DNA of 64,000 nucleotides from positions 15,910 through 79,909 of the forward strand of contig NZ_JAIFZO010000001.1 of the NCBI RefSeq assembly GCF_026341275.1. Reading direction: 5' to 3'. This DNA is from Streptomyces ortus. Its GTDB lineage: Bacteria > Actinomycetota > Actinomycetes > Streptomycetales > Streptomycetaceae. The position numbers and the translations under genes were made by a program. Positions 33,349 through 41,822 of this stretch are shown in pieces (the first letter of the stretch is position 1; every line of letters begins with the position of its first letter). Below the pieces are notes generated by a model that saw nothing but the letters and a program-made list of their open reading frames with translations, searched no databases and was not told the DNA's origin.

Positions 33349-33373
33349 CGCCGGATGGGCTGTGCCTGCCTGC

Positions 33374-34102
33374 TCAGGCAGGCTGCTGAGCAGCCGCGAT
33401 GCGCTCGGAGCGGAGCGCCTCGTACCACCGGTCGTCGATCGGCGGCAGCGCGTTCACATCGAGGGCCAGCTTGAGCAGCAGATCCGCGATCAGCGGGTTC
33501 CGGGCGAGCACGGGCCCGTGCATGTACGTCCCGAAGACCGTGTCGTTGTACGCGCCCTCCGTGCCGTCGCCCGTGCCGTTGCCCTTGCCGAGGCGCACGT
33601 TGGCGAAGGGGCGGGCGGTGGGGCCCAGGTGCGTGATGCCCTGGTGGTTCTCGAAGCCGGTCAGCGGCGGCAGCCCCAGCCGCGCGTCGATGTCGCCCAG
33701 CACGTCGCCGACGCACCGCTCGCCCTCGCCGCGGGTGGAGTGCACGTCGAGCAGACCGAGGCCCGGCTCGCGCTGTCCCAGGTCGTTGATGAACTCGTGG
33801 CCGAGGATCTGGTAGCCGGCGCACACCGAGAACACGATCGCGCCGTTGCCGACCGCGCGGTGCAGACCGCCGTCGCGGCGCAGCCGCTCGGCCGCGAGCC
33901 GCTGCGGCCGGTCCTCGCCGCCACCGATGAGGTAGATGTCGCCGGAGGTGGGGATCGGCTGGTCGCTGCGTACGTCGAGACGGGCCACGTCCAGACCGCG
34001 CTGGCGGGCCCGGCGCTCGACCACGAGCGCGTTGCCCTGGTCGCCGTACGTGCTCAGCAGGTCCGGGTAGATCCACACCAGCCGAAGGCTGTTGTCACTC
34101 AT
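33374..34102 (-). CDS. gatD: Lipid II isoglutaminyl synthase, glutaminase subunit GatD
   Basis: A 242-aa class-I-like glutamine amidotransferase (CobB/CobQ type) that supplies ammonia to MurT for amidating the D-Glu of the peptidoglycan stem. The nucleophile C94 is in VFSVCAGYQILG, the same residue number as in S. aureus GatD, and a His lies in GTYMHGPVLARNP. ATG 34102 has AAGGA 8 bases upstream; the 11-codon longer frame is not needed. It lies 19 bases after murT, forming the known two-gene operon. Confidence 0.94.
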   Translation of the reverse strand: MSDNSLRLVWIYPDLLSTYGDQGNALVVERRARQRGLDVARLDVRSDQPIPTSGDIYLIGGGEDRPQRLAAERLRRDGGLHRAVGNGAIVFSVCAGYQILGHEFINDLGQREPGLGLLDVHSTRGEGERCVGDVLGDIDARLGLPPLTGFENHQGITHLGPTARPFANVRLGKGNGTGDGTEGAYNDTVFGTYMHGPVLARNPLIADLLLKLALDVNALPPIDDRWYEALRSERIAAAQQPA

Positions 34103-34121
34103 TCTCTTCGTCCTTCGGGGT

Positions 34122-35360
34122 TCAGTTGCCGACACGACGCCGCAGATCCTGGAAAGCGGTGTAGTTCGCGATGACCTCGATGCGGCCGGGCGGTGCCTGC
34201 TGCACGGCCTGGTCGAGGTTCTCGCAGACCTGGAACTGCTGGTTCGCGACCTCCAGACGAACGGCGAGGTCCAGCTTGCGGTCGCCGAGCACGAAGATCG
34301 GGTGGCCGGTGAGCCGGGTGTAGTCGACGTCCCACAGCCAGGAGGTGTCGGTGCCGTCGGCGCCGCGCGCGTTCACCGACAGGATCACCGGGGTCGGCGG
34401 CGGGTCGATCAGGGAAAACGTTTCGAGCCAGCCCGCCGGGTTCTTGGCGAGCAGCAGGCGCAGGTCGCGCTGCATGAACTGCACGACGTCGTAGCGTCCG
34501 GCCACGGCCTGCACCTGGTACATGCGCTCCAGGGCGACCTGCGGCGGTACGCCGAACACGGCGGCGACGGCGGCCGACGAGGCGGCGTTCGCCTTGTTGG
34601 CGCGGCCCGGCAGCTGGAGGTGGATCGGCCAGGCCGAGCCGTGCGGGTCGAGGACGTGGTCCCCGGACAGCGCCCAGCTGGGCGTCGGGCGGCGGAAACC
34701 GCAGTCGCCGCAGAACCAGTCGTCGCCGGGGCGCTGCATCACGCCGCCGCACGACGGGCAGGACCAGGCGTCGTCCTTCCACATCTGACCGGCGGCCACC
34801 CACACCACGTTCGGTGAGGAGGAGGCGGCCCAGACGACCAGCGGGTCGTCGGCGTTGGCGACCACGACGGCCTTGGAACCGGCCAGGCCCTCGCGCCAGT
34901 GCTCGGCCATCATGCGGGTCTCGGCCGCGCGGTCGAGCTGGTCGCGCGAGAGGTTGAGCAGGGCGATGCACTTGGGAGCCGTGTCCCGCGCCACCCCGGA
35001 CAAGTACTTCTCGTCGACCTCGATGACCGCGAACCGCGAGTCGGAGCCGCCGGCCAGCGCCGAGGTGATACCCGCGGGCATGTTCGCGCCCAGCGCGTTC
35101 GAGACGACGGGCCCGGCGGCCCGCAGTGCCTCGGCGATCAGCCGCGTCGTGGTGGTCTTGCCGTTCGTGGCCGACACCAGGATGACGTCCAGGTGCTGGG
35201 CGAGCCGGGCCAGCAGGTCGGGGTCGAGTTTGAGTGCCACCCGGCCGCCGATCACCGATCCGCTGCCACGGCCGGCGGCACGTGATGCCGCCGCGACCGC
35301 TTTGCCCGCTGTCACGGCGAGCTTGGCCCGCGGTGACAGCGGGTCCGAGTTGCCTGCCAT
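34122..35360 (-). CDS. murT: Lipid II isoglutaminyl synthase subunit MurT
   Basis: A 412-aa Mur-ligase homologue that, with GatD, converts D-iso-glutamate of lipid II to D-iso-glutamine, needed for cross-linking. The ATP-binding loop SATNGKTTTTR is near residue 62. A four-Cys zinc ribbon (CPSCGG ... CGDCG) interrupts the central domain, as in other MurT proteins, and the C-terminal DUF1727 region binds GatD. ATG 35360 starts MAGNSDPLSPRAKLAV. Divergent from the def gene. Confidence 0.94.
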   Translation of the reverse strand: MAGNSDPLSPRAKLAVTAGKAVAAASRAAGRGSGSVIGGRVALKLDPDLLARLAQHLDVILVSATNGKTTTTRLIAEALRAAGPVVSNALGANMPAGITSALAGGSDSRFAVIEVDEKYLSGVARDTAPKCIALLNLSRDQLDRAAETRMMAEHWREGLAGSKAVVVANADDPLVVWAASSSPNVVWVAAGQMWKDDAWSCPSCGGVMQRPGDDWFCGDCGFRRPTPSWALSGDHVLDPHGSAWPIHLQLPGRANKANAASSAAVAAVFGVPPQVALERMYQVQAVAGRYDVVQFMQRDLRLLLAKNPAGWLETFSLIDPPPTPVILSVNARGADGTDTSWLWDVDYTRLTGHPIFVLGDRKLDLAVRLEVANQQFQVCENLDQAVQQAPPGRIEVIANYTAFQDLRRRVGN

Positions 35361-35503
35361 CAGTTCTCGATCCTCCTAGCGTACGGCGCCGCGCACTGCC
35401 CCCGGCAACGTCTGGCCCTCAGCCTATCGAGATCCACTCGCAGGCCCGAACCGCGGCACCACTCCGGCGGGGACGCGGCCTTGAGGACCGTACCCTTGCC
35501 GCC

Positions 35504-36043
35504 ATGCGACACGGTTCGATCCCCGGCGCCCGAGGGCGCGTCCTACCTCTGTCTTTGCTCGGCGACCCCGTGTTGCGCACACGGTGTGAAGAAGTGACGG
35601 AGTTCGGTCCCCAACTCGCCCGGCTGGTCGAGAACATGTTCGCGACGATGTACGCGGCGCAGGGGGTCGGGCTGGCCGCCAACCAGGTCGGTGAGTCGTC
35701 GCGGGTCTTCGTATACGACTGTCCCGACGACGACGAGGTGCGGCATGTGGGGCATGTGGTGAACCCGCGGCTGGTCGAGGCGGACGGGGTCGTGCTGCGG
35801 GGACCCGAGGGGTGCCTTTCGCTGCCGGGGCTTGAGGCGGGCACGGAGCGGTATGACCACGCGGTGGTGGAGGGGGTGTCCCTCGACGGGGCGCCGGTGC
35901 GGGTGCATGGGAGCGGGTGGTTCGCGCGGTGCCTTCAGCACGAGTGCGATCACCTTGACGGTGGGTTGTACGTGGACCGGGTCGCGGGGTGGCGTCGGCG
36001 GAAGGTGCTTTGGCAGGCGAAGCGTTCCGCGTGGGGTGGTTGA
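35504..36043 (+). CDS. def: Peptide deformylase
   Basis: A 179-aa metalloenzyme that removes the formyl group from nascent proteins. All three motifs are present: GVGLAANQVG (55-63 region), EGCLSLPG with metal ligand C104, and QHECDHLDG with H146, E147 and H150. ATG 35504 starts MRHGSIPGARGRVLPLSLLGDPVL. Probably one of several deformylases in the genome. Codon usage drifts toward G/T-rich in the last third. It converges on a TetR gene across a four-unit repeat array. Confidence 0.94.
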   Translation: MRHGSIPGARGRVLPLSLLGDPVLRTRCEEVTEFGPQLARLVENMFATMYAAQGVGLAANQVGESSRVFVYDCPDDDEVRHVGHVVNPRLVEADGVVLRGPEGCLSLPGLEAGTERYDHAVVEGVSLDGAPVRVHGSGWFARCLQHECDHLDGGLYVDRVAGWRRRKVLWQAKRSAWGG

Positions 36044-36077
36044 GGTGGTCAGCCCGCTGTGTGGCGGTGGGGGCCGG

Positions 36078-36225
36078 TTGCGCCGTTCCCCGGGCCCCTG
36101 ACGGCGAAAAGCATCAAAGATTGCGCCGTTCCCCGCGCCCCTAAAGGCGAAAAGCATCAAAGATTGCGCCGTTCCCCGCGCCCCTAAAGGCGCAAAGACT
36201 GCGCCGTTCCCCGCGCCCCCAGGGG
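36078..36225 (-). repeat. Tandem array of four GC-rich repeat units (43-bp period)
   Basis: The minus-oriented core (TTGCGCCGTTCCCCGCGCCCC) starts at 36078, 36121 and 36164 (43-base period) and at 36199 (35 bases later). The spacers are near-identical (TAAAGGCGAAAAGCATCAAAGA), so the whole unit is duplicated. On the minus strand each hairpin is followed by a T-rich stretch, as in a terminator for the converging tetR gene. Confidence 0.85.
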
Positions 36226-36257
36226 GGGGCTGACCCCGGCCCGGATATGAGTGCTGG

Positions 36258-36902
36258 TCAGAAGCCTGGGCCGCCTGCTTTGTCGCCTGCTGCTGCCAGG
36301 CGGCCCCAGAGGAGGTCGGCCAGGGCCTGGACCAAATCGGCGCGGGCGCAGGGGCGTTCGCCGAGCCACCAGTCACCGGCGGCGTGCATCATGCCGACGA
36401 TGCCGTGACCCCAGACGCGCGCCAACTGCTGGCTGTTCGGGCCGAGATCGACGCGCTCCTCGATGACGTCGGCCAACTCCTCGCCCATGCGGCGCAGGAG
36501 GGGGAACGAGTACGCCCCCATGTCGAACCCCTGGTCGTTCTGCGGGCCGCCTTCCGACGGGTGCATCAGGAAGCGGTACACCTGCGGGCGGGCCTCGATC
36601 GCCGCGAGGTAGGTGTCGAGCGTGGCCTCCACCCGTTCCCGGCGCTCGGCGGGCGCGTCGAGCGCGGCGCGCAGCGCTCCGAGGAGGGCGTCGGTGTGAC
36701 GCTTGGCCAGAGCGGCGTAGAGTCCGCCCTTGTCGCCGAAGTGGCGGTACAGGATCGGCTTGGTGATACCGGCCTCCGCCGCGATGGCGTTCATCGAGGC
36801 GCCCGGGCCGTCGCGGAGCACCACCCGGTCGGCGGCCTCCAGCAGCTCGCGCCGTCGGCGGTCGGCGGACCTCTGCTGATCGGTCCGCTGCGTGGTGTCC
36901 AT
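36258..36902 (-). CDS. TetR-family regulator divergent from acyl-CoA dehydrogenase
   Basis: A 214-aa repressor with an N-terminal HTH (about residues 17-63: RRELLEAADRVVLRDGPGASMNAIAAEAG, then KPILYRHFGDKGGLYAAL) and a larger C-terminal ligand domain. ATG 36902 starts MDTTQRTDQQRSADRR, with GGGGAGAG upstream. It is divergent from an acyl-CoA dehydrogenase across a region rich in palindromes, so it probably represses that gene and itself, with an acyl-CoA as a natural candidate ligand (inference). Confidence 0.92.
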   Translation of the reverse strand: MDTTQRTDQQRSADRRRRELLEAADRVVLRDGPGASMNAIAAEAGITKPILYRHFGDKGGLYAALAKRHTDALLGALRAALDAPAERRERVEATLDTYLAAIEARPQVYRFLMHPSEGGPQNDQGFDMGAYSFPLLRRMGEELADVIEERVDLGPNSQQLARVWGHGIVGMMHAAGDWWLGERPCARADLVQALADLLWGRLAAAGDKAGGPGF

Positions 36903-36998
36903 GATCTCTCCCCACCCGTGCTGATTCGGTGACGCCTGCGCAACGTAACACCATGCGTCGGCCCCGCCTCGAACGGGCTGCCGACCCGGAACGGGGAG

Positions 36999-37046
36999 TT
37001 GACTTTTACTACCGACCGGTAACAGGCTACCGTTACCGCAAGTAAC
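36999..37046 (+). promoter_or_regulatory. Acyl-CoA dehydrogenase promoter with TetR-type operators
   Basis: TTGACT at 36999-37004 is a good -35 box; CAGGCT at 37023-37028 is an acceptable -10 with 18-base spacing. TTACTACCGACCGGTAA (37006-37022) is an imperfect palindrome between the boxes, and GTTAC-CGCAA-GTAAC (37032-37046) is a perfect one just downstream. These are likely binding sites of the divergent TetR. Confidence 0.55.
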
Positions 37047-37071
37047 ACGTGAGTGCAGCGCTGGAGGGGAC

Positions 37072-38301
37072 ATGGCCGAGTTCACCATGGAGCTCAACGA
37101 CGAACAGAAGGAGGTGCGGGACTGGATCCACGGCTTCGCCGCCGACGTGATCCGCCCCGCCGCCGCCGAATGGGACGAGCGGGAAGAGACTCCCTGGCCG
37201 GTCATCCAGGAGGCCGCGAAGGTCGGCATCTACTCCCTGGACTTCTACGCCCAGCAGTACTTCGACCCCACCGGCCTCGGCATTCCCATGGCCATGGAGG
37301 AGCTGTTCTGGGGCGACGCGGGCATCGCCCTGTCGATCGTCGGCACCGGCCTCGCCGCCGTGGGCGTCCTCGCCAACGGCACCGAGGAGCAGATCGGCAC
37401 CTGGATCCCCCAGATGTACGGCGACGCCAACGACGTCAAGGTCGCCGCCTTCTGCTCCTCCGAGCCCGACGCCGGCTCCGACGTCGCCTCGATGCGTACC
37501 CGGGCCGTGTACGACGAGGCCAAGGACGAGTGGGTCATCAACGGTACGAAGACCTGGGCGACCAACGGCGGCATCGCCAACGTGCACGTCGTGGTCGCCG
37601 TCGTGGACTCGGAGCTGGGCTCCAAGGGCCATGCGTCCTTCATCGTCCCGCTGGGCACGCCCGGTCTGTCGCAGGGGCAGAAGTTCAAGAAGCACGGCAT
37701 CCGCGCCTCGCACACGGCCGAGGTCGTCCTGGAGAACGTCCGCGTGCCCGGCTCCTGCCTGCTCGGCGGCAAGGAGAAGCTCGACGAGCGTCTCGCCCGG
37801 GCCCGTGAGCGGGCCAAGGCGGGCAACGGCGAGCGTCTGAAGAACGCGGCGATGGCCACGTTCGAGGCGTCCCGCCCGGCTGTCGGCGCCATGGCGGTCG
37901 GCACGGCACGGGCCGCGTACGAGGTGGCCCTCGACTACGCGAAGACGCGCGAGCAGTTCGGGCGCCCGATCATCGACAACCAGGGCGTGGCCTTCCAGCT
38001 CGCCGACATGCGCACGTCGATCGACGCGGCGCGGCTGCTGGTGTGGCGGGCGTCCTGGATGGCGGTGAGCGGCAAGCAGTTCACCTCCGCGGAGGGCTCG
38101 ATGTCGAAGCTGTTCGCCAGCGAGACGGCGAAGAAGGTGACGGGTCAGGCGATCCAGATCCTCGGCGGCAACGGCTACACGCGCGAGTATCCGGTCGAGC
38201 GGATGCACCGGGATGCGGCGATCTACACGATCTTCGAAGGCACGAGCGAGATCCAGCGCCTGGTGATCGCCCGCACACTGTCCGGGATGCCGATCAGGTA
38301 G
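37072..38301 (+). CDS. Acyl-CoA dehydrogenase
   Basis: A 409-aa FAD enzyme introducing a trans-2 double bond into acyl-CoA. It begins [23 protein letters not shown]. The family signatures [17 protein letters not shown] and [21 protein letters not shown] are present, and the catalytic Glu is in [10 protein letters not shown] near the C-terminus. GGAGGGG precedes ATG 37072. A palindrome-bearing promoter and a divergent TetR suggest induction by fatty acyl substrates. Chain-length preference is not readable. Confidence 0.93.
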   Translation: MAEFTMELNDEQKEVRDWIHGFAADVIRPAAAEWDEREETPWPVIQEAAKVGIYSLDFYAQQYFDPTGLGIPMAMEELFWGDAGIALSIVGTGLAAVGVLANGTEEQIGTWIPQMYGDANDVKVAAFCSSEPDAGSDVASMRTRAVYDEAKDEWVINGTKTWATNGGIANVHVVVAVVDSELGSKGHASFIVPLGTPGLSQGQKFKKHGIRASHTAEVVLENVRVPGSCLLGGKEKLDERLARARERAKAGNGERLKNAAMATFEASRPAVGAMAVGTARAAYEVALDYAKTREQFGRPIIDNQGVAFQLADMRTSIDAARLLVWRASWMAVSGKQFTSAEGSMSKLFASETAKKVTGQAIQILGGNGYTREYPVERMHRDAAIYTIFEGTSEIQRLVIARTLSGMPIR

Positions 38302-38334
38302 GGGGCAGGTGCGGGTCCGCCGTGGCTGGCCACG

Positions 38335-38370
38335 CAGTCTTTTGGCTTTTAGGGGCGCGGGGAACTGCGC
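38335..38370 (+). repeat. One and a partial copy of GC-rich repeat
   Basis: GCAGTCTTTTGGCTTTT followed by GGGGCGCGGGGAACTGCGC (38352-38370) has the T-rich linker plus core seen in the array at 41413. The convergent position lies between the acyl-CoA dehydrogenase and the cupin gene. Confidence 0.75.
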
Positions 38371-38416
38371 GGCCGGCTACAGCGGGCCCGCACTGTGTCG
38401 GTGAGCGAGCGGACGC

Positions 38417-38947
38417 TCACCCGTGGCGCAGCGGTGTCAGTTGCTCGATGTCGTAGCGCGACCGCAGCTCCGCGATCGCCGCCACGTCCGGGGGACCCCC
38501 CGCGTCGAGGATCCGCAGAAGCTCGTCGAAGTACCGTTCGTGGTCCGGCGGCGGCGACGCCTGGAAGAACATCTTCGCCGGCGCGCCCGTCGGGTTCGCG
38601 AACGCGTGCGGACACCCCGGCGGCACGACGATCACCGTCCCCGGCGTCGCCCGCACCACCCTGCTGCCCGAACCCGACTGCCACCGCTGCCAGTTGTCGG
38701 GCGTCCTGACCAGCGGCTCGAAGGCGAGCACGTCCAGCTCCCCTTCGAGGACGTAGAACAGCTCCTCGCTGCGCGCGTGGACGTGCGCGCCGACGTCGAA
38801 GCCGGGCGGCACCACCACCTCGAAGCTGGACGCCGCCCGGGAGTGCGTACCGGTCACCTTGAAGGTCACGTGCTGGGACGGCGTGCGTACCGTACGGCCG
38901 TGACCCGGTGGCACCAGCAGACCCTCGGGCGGCGTGAGCGCGGTCAC
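38417..38947 (-). CDS. Cupin protein of the rppA operon (MomA-like quinone-forming oxygenase)
   Basis: A 176-aa single cupin. Metal ligands of motif 1 are H55, H57 and E61/E62 (GAHVHARSEELFYVLEGE), and of motif 2 H114 (PPGCPHAFANP). GTG 38947 overlaps the P450 stop by 4 bases, fixing the start and placing it third in rppA-P450-cupin. From memory, S. antibioticus MomA and SCO1208, encoded beside RppA, are cupin oxygenases turning tetrahydroxynaphthalene into flaviolin; this is the likely role here. Confidence 0.83.
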   Translation of the reverse strand: MTALTPPEGLLVPPGHGRTVRTPSQHVTFKVTGTHSRAASSFEVVVPPGFDVGAHVHARSEELFYVLEGELDVLAFEPLVRTPDNWQRWQSGSGSRVVRATPGTVIVVPPGCPHAFANPTGAPAKMFFQASPPPDHERYFDELLRILDAGGPPDVAAIAELRSRYDIEQLTPLRHG

Positions 38948-40206
38948 CAGGTGACGGGCAGGGCCTCGGGCCCGCGGATCAGGGCGCCGCGCCGCCACGG
39001 CACCTCGTCCGCCGAGACGGACAGCCGCAGCGTCGGAATCCGGTCGAGGAGCGTGTTCACCATCAGCTCCGACTCCAGCCGGGCGAGCATGCCGCCCACG
39101 CAGTAGTGCGGACCGTGCCCGAACGCCACATGCGGGTTGGCGGCGCGGTCGAAGTCGATCCGGTCGGGGTCGGGGAAGACGTCCGGGTCCCGGTTGGCGG
39201 CCAGGTAGGACACGTAGATCGGGTCGTCCTTCCTGATCCGTACGCCGTGCAGGATCACGTCCTCCGTGGCGATCCGGGACAGCCCGACGGCGTTGCGGTG
39301 CGGGATGTAGCGCAGCAGCTCGTCCAGGGCCTGCGGGCGCAGCGACGGCTCGTCGCGCAGCCGGTCGAACAGCGCCGGCCTGGTCATGAGGATGTAGAGC
39401 ATCTGTCCGGTGTTGTTGGTGACGGCCTCGCCGCCGATCTGGATCGGACCCGCGAGCGCCACCGCCTCCTCCTCGCTGATGTCGCCCCGGCCGACCGCCG
39501 CGCCGAGCAGCGAGGTGACGTCCTCGCCGGTCGCGCCGCGGCGCTCGGCGATCAGCTTCGCGAAGTACACCTCCATGTCCCGTTTGGCCCGCTCGCTGGC
39601 CTCGGCACCCCGGCTGGAGGAGAGGATCGACTGCGTCCAGGTGTGCAGGGTCTGCCGGTCGCCGGCCGGGACCCCCATCAGCTCGCAGATGACGGTCATC
39701 GGGAAGGGGGCCAGGACCCGGTCGATCAGATCGGCCGGGGGACCGTCCCGGAGCATGTCGTCGACCATGGTGTCCAACGTCTGCTGGGCGTTCGCCCGCA
39801 GGCGTTCGACCCCGCGCGAGGTGAACGCCGCGTTCACCGCCCTGCGCAGCCGGGCGTGGTCGGGCTTGTCGACGAAGCTCATCGCGCCCGGGGCGGGGAT
39901 GAAGTGCGGCGCCAGCCGGGTGACCTGCCGGCCGAGCACCTTCGCCCGGCTGAACCGGGGGTCGTTGGTCACCAGCCGTACGTCGTCGTAGCGCGTGACC
40001 AGCCAGGCCCAGCCCTCGCCGTTGGGCAGCTGGATGCGGTTGATGGGGCCCTCGCGCATCAGCTCGGACAGGACGGGGTCGAAGTCGACCCCGGTGAGAT
40101 CCAGGGCGGGCCAGTGCCGCACCGGGGGCGCCGCGGCCGTCTCCTGGTTCAGGGCCGGGTCGGCGGGCAGGCGGGAGGGCAGGTCGGAGGTCAGGTCAGA
40201 AGTCAT
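38944..40206 (-). CDS. Cytochrome P450 of the CYP158A type
   Basis: A 420-aa soluble P450. The heme thiolate is C369 in FGHGPHYCVGG, with ExxR in DELLR (296-300). The I-helix reads IQIGGEAVTNN (255-265) with Ala261 where most P450s have Thr, a known peculiarity of CYP158A2, which couples flaviolin units into dark pigments. The IPHRNAVGLSRIA and ALIRGPEALPVTW segments also match CYP158A2 as I remember it. It starts one base after the rppA stop, forming an operon. Confidence 0.93.
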   Translation of the reverse strand: MTSDLTSDLPSRLPADPALNQETAAAPPVRHWPALDLTGVDFDPVLSELMREGPINRIQLPNGEGWAWLVTRYDDVRLVTNDPRFSRAKVLGRQVTRLAPHFIPAPGAMSFVDKPDHARLRRAVNAAFTSRGVERLRANAQQTLDTMVDDMLRDGPPADLIDRVLAPFPMTVICELMGVPAGDRQTLHTWTQSILSSSRGAEASERAKRDMEVYFAKLIAERRGATGEDVTSLLGAAVGRGDISEEEAVALAGPIQIGGEAVTNNTGQMLYILMTRPALFDRLRDEPSLRPQALDELLRYIPHRNAVGLSRIATEDVILHGVRIRKDDPIYVSYLAANRDPDVFPDPDRIDFDRAANPHVAFGHGPHYCVGGMLARLESELMVNTLLDRIPTLRLSVSADEVPWRRGALIRGPEALPVTW

Positions 40207-40207
40207 G

Positions 40208-41272
40208 TCACGCCGTCATTTCGCTCGTGCGGTGCCAGCGGCCCAGCGCCATCTCGGCCGTGATCCCCGGCCCGAAGCCGGCGAGCAGTCCGCGCGCCCG
40301 GTGAGTGGAGCCCCCCTCGTCGAACAGCCTGCGCAGTGCGTCCAGGACGACGGCGCTGGCGATGTTCCCGTACTCGGTGAGCGTCGCCCGGCTGAACCGG
40401 AAGGCCTCCGGTGCCACTTGGAGGAACTTGCTGAGGTCGTCGAGGATCCGCGGACCCCCGGCGTGGATGATGTAGAAGTCCAGGTCGGAGGCGTCCCAGC
40501 CGTGCAGTCCCGCCAGGTTGTGCAGGGCGGGGGCGAGCGGTTCCATGGTGGCCGGCACCCGCTTGTCCAGCAGGAAGTGGAAGCCGGTGGCCCGCACGTC
40601 GTACATGATCCAGTCCTCGGTCTTGGGGATCAGGTACGAGCCGTTGCGCTCCAGCAGGATGCCCTCGCCGCCCTGTCCGCGGACCACCGCGGCGGCGATG
40701 CCGTCGCCGAACAGGCCGTTGCACAGCAGTGAGCCGACCCCGAGGTCGGTCGGCTGGTAGCACAGCGAGCAGAACTCGCAGGCCACGATGAGCGCGTTGG
40801 CCTCGGGGTAGGCCGTGCAGAAGTCGTGCGCCCGGTTGATCGCGGCGCCCCCGGCGGCGCAGCCGAGCTGCGCTATGGGTATCTGGCGGGTGTCGCTGCT
40901 GAACCCCATGGCGTTGATCAGCCAGGCCGTCATCGAGGGCATCATGAAGCCCGTGCACGAGACGTAGATGATTACGTCGATGTCGGTGGGCAGGACCTCC
41001 GCGTCGTCGAGGGCGCGCTGGACGACGGCCGGCACCCGGGCCTTGGCCTCGGCCGTGTACACCTTGTTGCGTTCCTCGAAGCCGGGGTGCTTCAGGGTCT
41101 CCTCGATGGGCTGCACGATGTGTCGGGTGCGTACCCCGGTGTTCTCGATCAGCCGCAGCGCGAGCGGCAGTTGGGGGTGATCGGGGTGGCGGGAGCGCGC
41201 CAGCTCAAGCGTCTCCTCCATCGTGATCACGTATTCCGGAACGGAGACCGCGGGTCTGCACAAAGTCGCCAT
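40208..41272 (-). CDS. rppA: Type III polyketide synthase, 1,3,6,8-tetrahydroxynaphthalene synthase RppA
   Basis: A 354-aa chalcone-synthase-fold enzyme condensing five malonyl-CoA into tetrahydroxynaphthalene. The catalytic triad is at canonical numbers: C138 in QLGCAAGG, H270 in YIIHAGGP, N303 in EYGNIASA. C184 in SLLCNGLFGDG, typical of RppA, is also present. It starts MATLCRPAVSVPEYVI, with GAGAGAAGGCG upstream. Together with the P450 and cupin it should make flaviolin and polymeric HPQ-melanin-like pigment, which gives UV protection. Confidence 0.96.
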   Translation of the reverse strand: MATLCRPAVSVPEYVITMEETLELARSRHPDHPQLPLALRLIENTGVRTRHIVQPIEETLKHPGFEERNKVYTAEAKARVPAVVQRALDDAEVLPTDIDVIIYVSCTGFMMPSMTAWLINAMGFSSDTRQIPIAQLGCAAGGAAINRAHDFCTAYPEANALIVACEFCSLCYQPTDLGVGSLLCNGLFGDGIAAAVVRGQGGEGILLERNGSYLIPKTEDWIMYDVRATGFHFLLDKRVPATMEPLAPALHNLAGLHGWDASDLDFYIIHAGGPRILDDLSKFLQVAPEAFRFSRATLTEYGNIASAVVLDALRRLFDEGGSTHRARGLLAGFGPGITAEMALGRWHRTSEMTA

Positions 41273-41412
41273 GTGCCTGCGCCTTCTCTCGCCCGCCGGG
41301 AACTGCCTCTCCCGGACGGAAGGGTGGTCCCACCACGATCACCCGAGAAGTCCCGTTTATCGCGCCGGACTACTCCAGACCGGGGACCCGGGCCATAGGG
41401 CCCAACCCTCTG

Positions 41413-41550
41413 GGGGCGCGGGGAACGGCGCAGTCTTTTGTCTTTGAGGGGCGCGGGGAACGGCGCAATCTTTTGTCTTTCGGGGGCGCGAGGAACGGCG
41501 CAATCTTTTCGCTTGTAGGGGCGCGAGGAACGGCGCAGTCTTTTCAAACA
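41413..41550 (+). repeat. Tandem array of four GC-rich repeat units (exact 35-bp period)
   Basis: Core starts are at 41413, 41448, 41483 and 41518, exactly 35 bases apart. Each is GGGGCGCGRGGAACGGCGC followed by ARTCTTTTGTCTTT-like T-rich linkers. It lies between the rppA promoter region and the 3' end of the DUF6213 gene. In plus orientation each unit looks like a hairpin plus T-tract, although no plus-strand gene reads into it. Confidence 0.88.
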
Positions 41551-41557
41551 CGCCCCC

Positions 41558-41797
41558 TCAGCCGGAGGCGCCCCCGCTGCTGTGCGCGATGCACGCCACA
41601 TCGATCCGGTCGGCCAGCTTCGCCAGCTCGATCGTGAGCGCGGCCACCGTGTCCTCGTCGAGCCCGTCCTCCCCGGCCTCGACGAGATGCAGCCACCGTC
41701 CCCCCATCGTGCGCAGCAGCTTGCTCACATCGGCGGCAGCCACCTGCAGGGTCCCGCGGTCGTCGACGATCAGGGGCAGGGTCACTTCGCGGTTCAC
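41558..41797 (-). CDS. DUF6213 family protein
   Basis: A 79-aa small protein starting at GTG 41797 (NREVTLPLIVDDRGTLQVAA) and containing LLRTMGGRWLHLVEAGEDGLDEDTVAAL, here described over residues of about 25-52. It matches a strongly conserved Streptomyces family I know as DUF6213, of unknown function. The 109-aa frame upstream of GTG is not conserved. It is 25 bases downstream of the aldehyde dehydrogenase on the same strand and may be co-transcribed. Confidence 0.8.
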   Translation of the reverse strand: MNREVTLPLIVDDRGTLQVAAADVSKLLRTMGGRWLHLVEAGEDGLDEDTVAALTIELAKLADRIDVACIAHSSGGASG

Positions 41798-41822
41798 AGG
41801 GGGGATCGTAGCCGCGGAAGGC

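Noticed and set aside
31436..34174. 912-codon plus-strand frame opposite ctaG, pfkA and gatD
   Set aside because: Shadow frame; all recognisable motifs are on the minus strand and the translation is low-complexity Arg/His/Glu.
36078..41550. Regularly spaced repeats resembling CRISPR arrays
   Set aside because: The spacers between cores are nearly identical to one another, periods are 35 or 43, units scatter singly elsewhere, and no cas genes are present.
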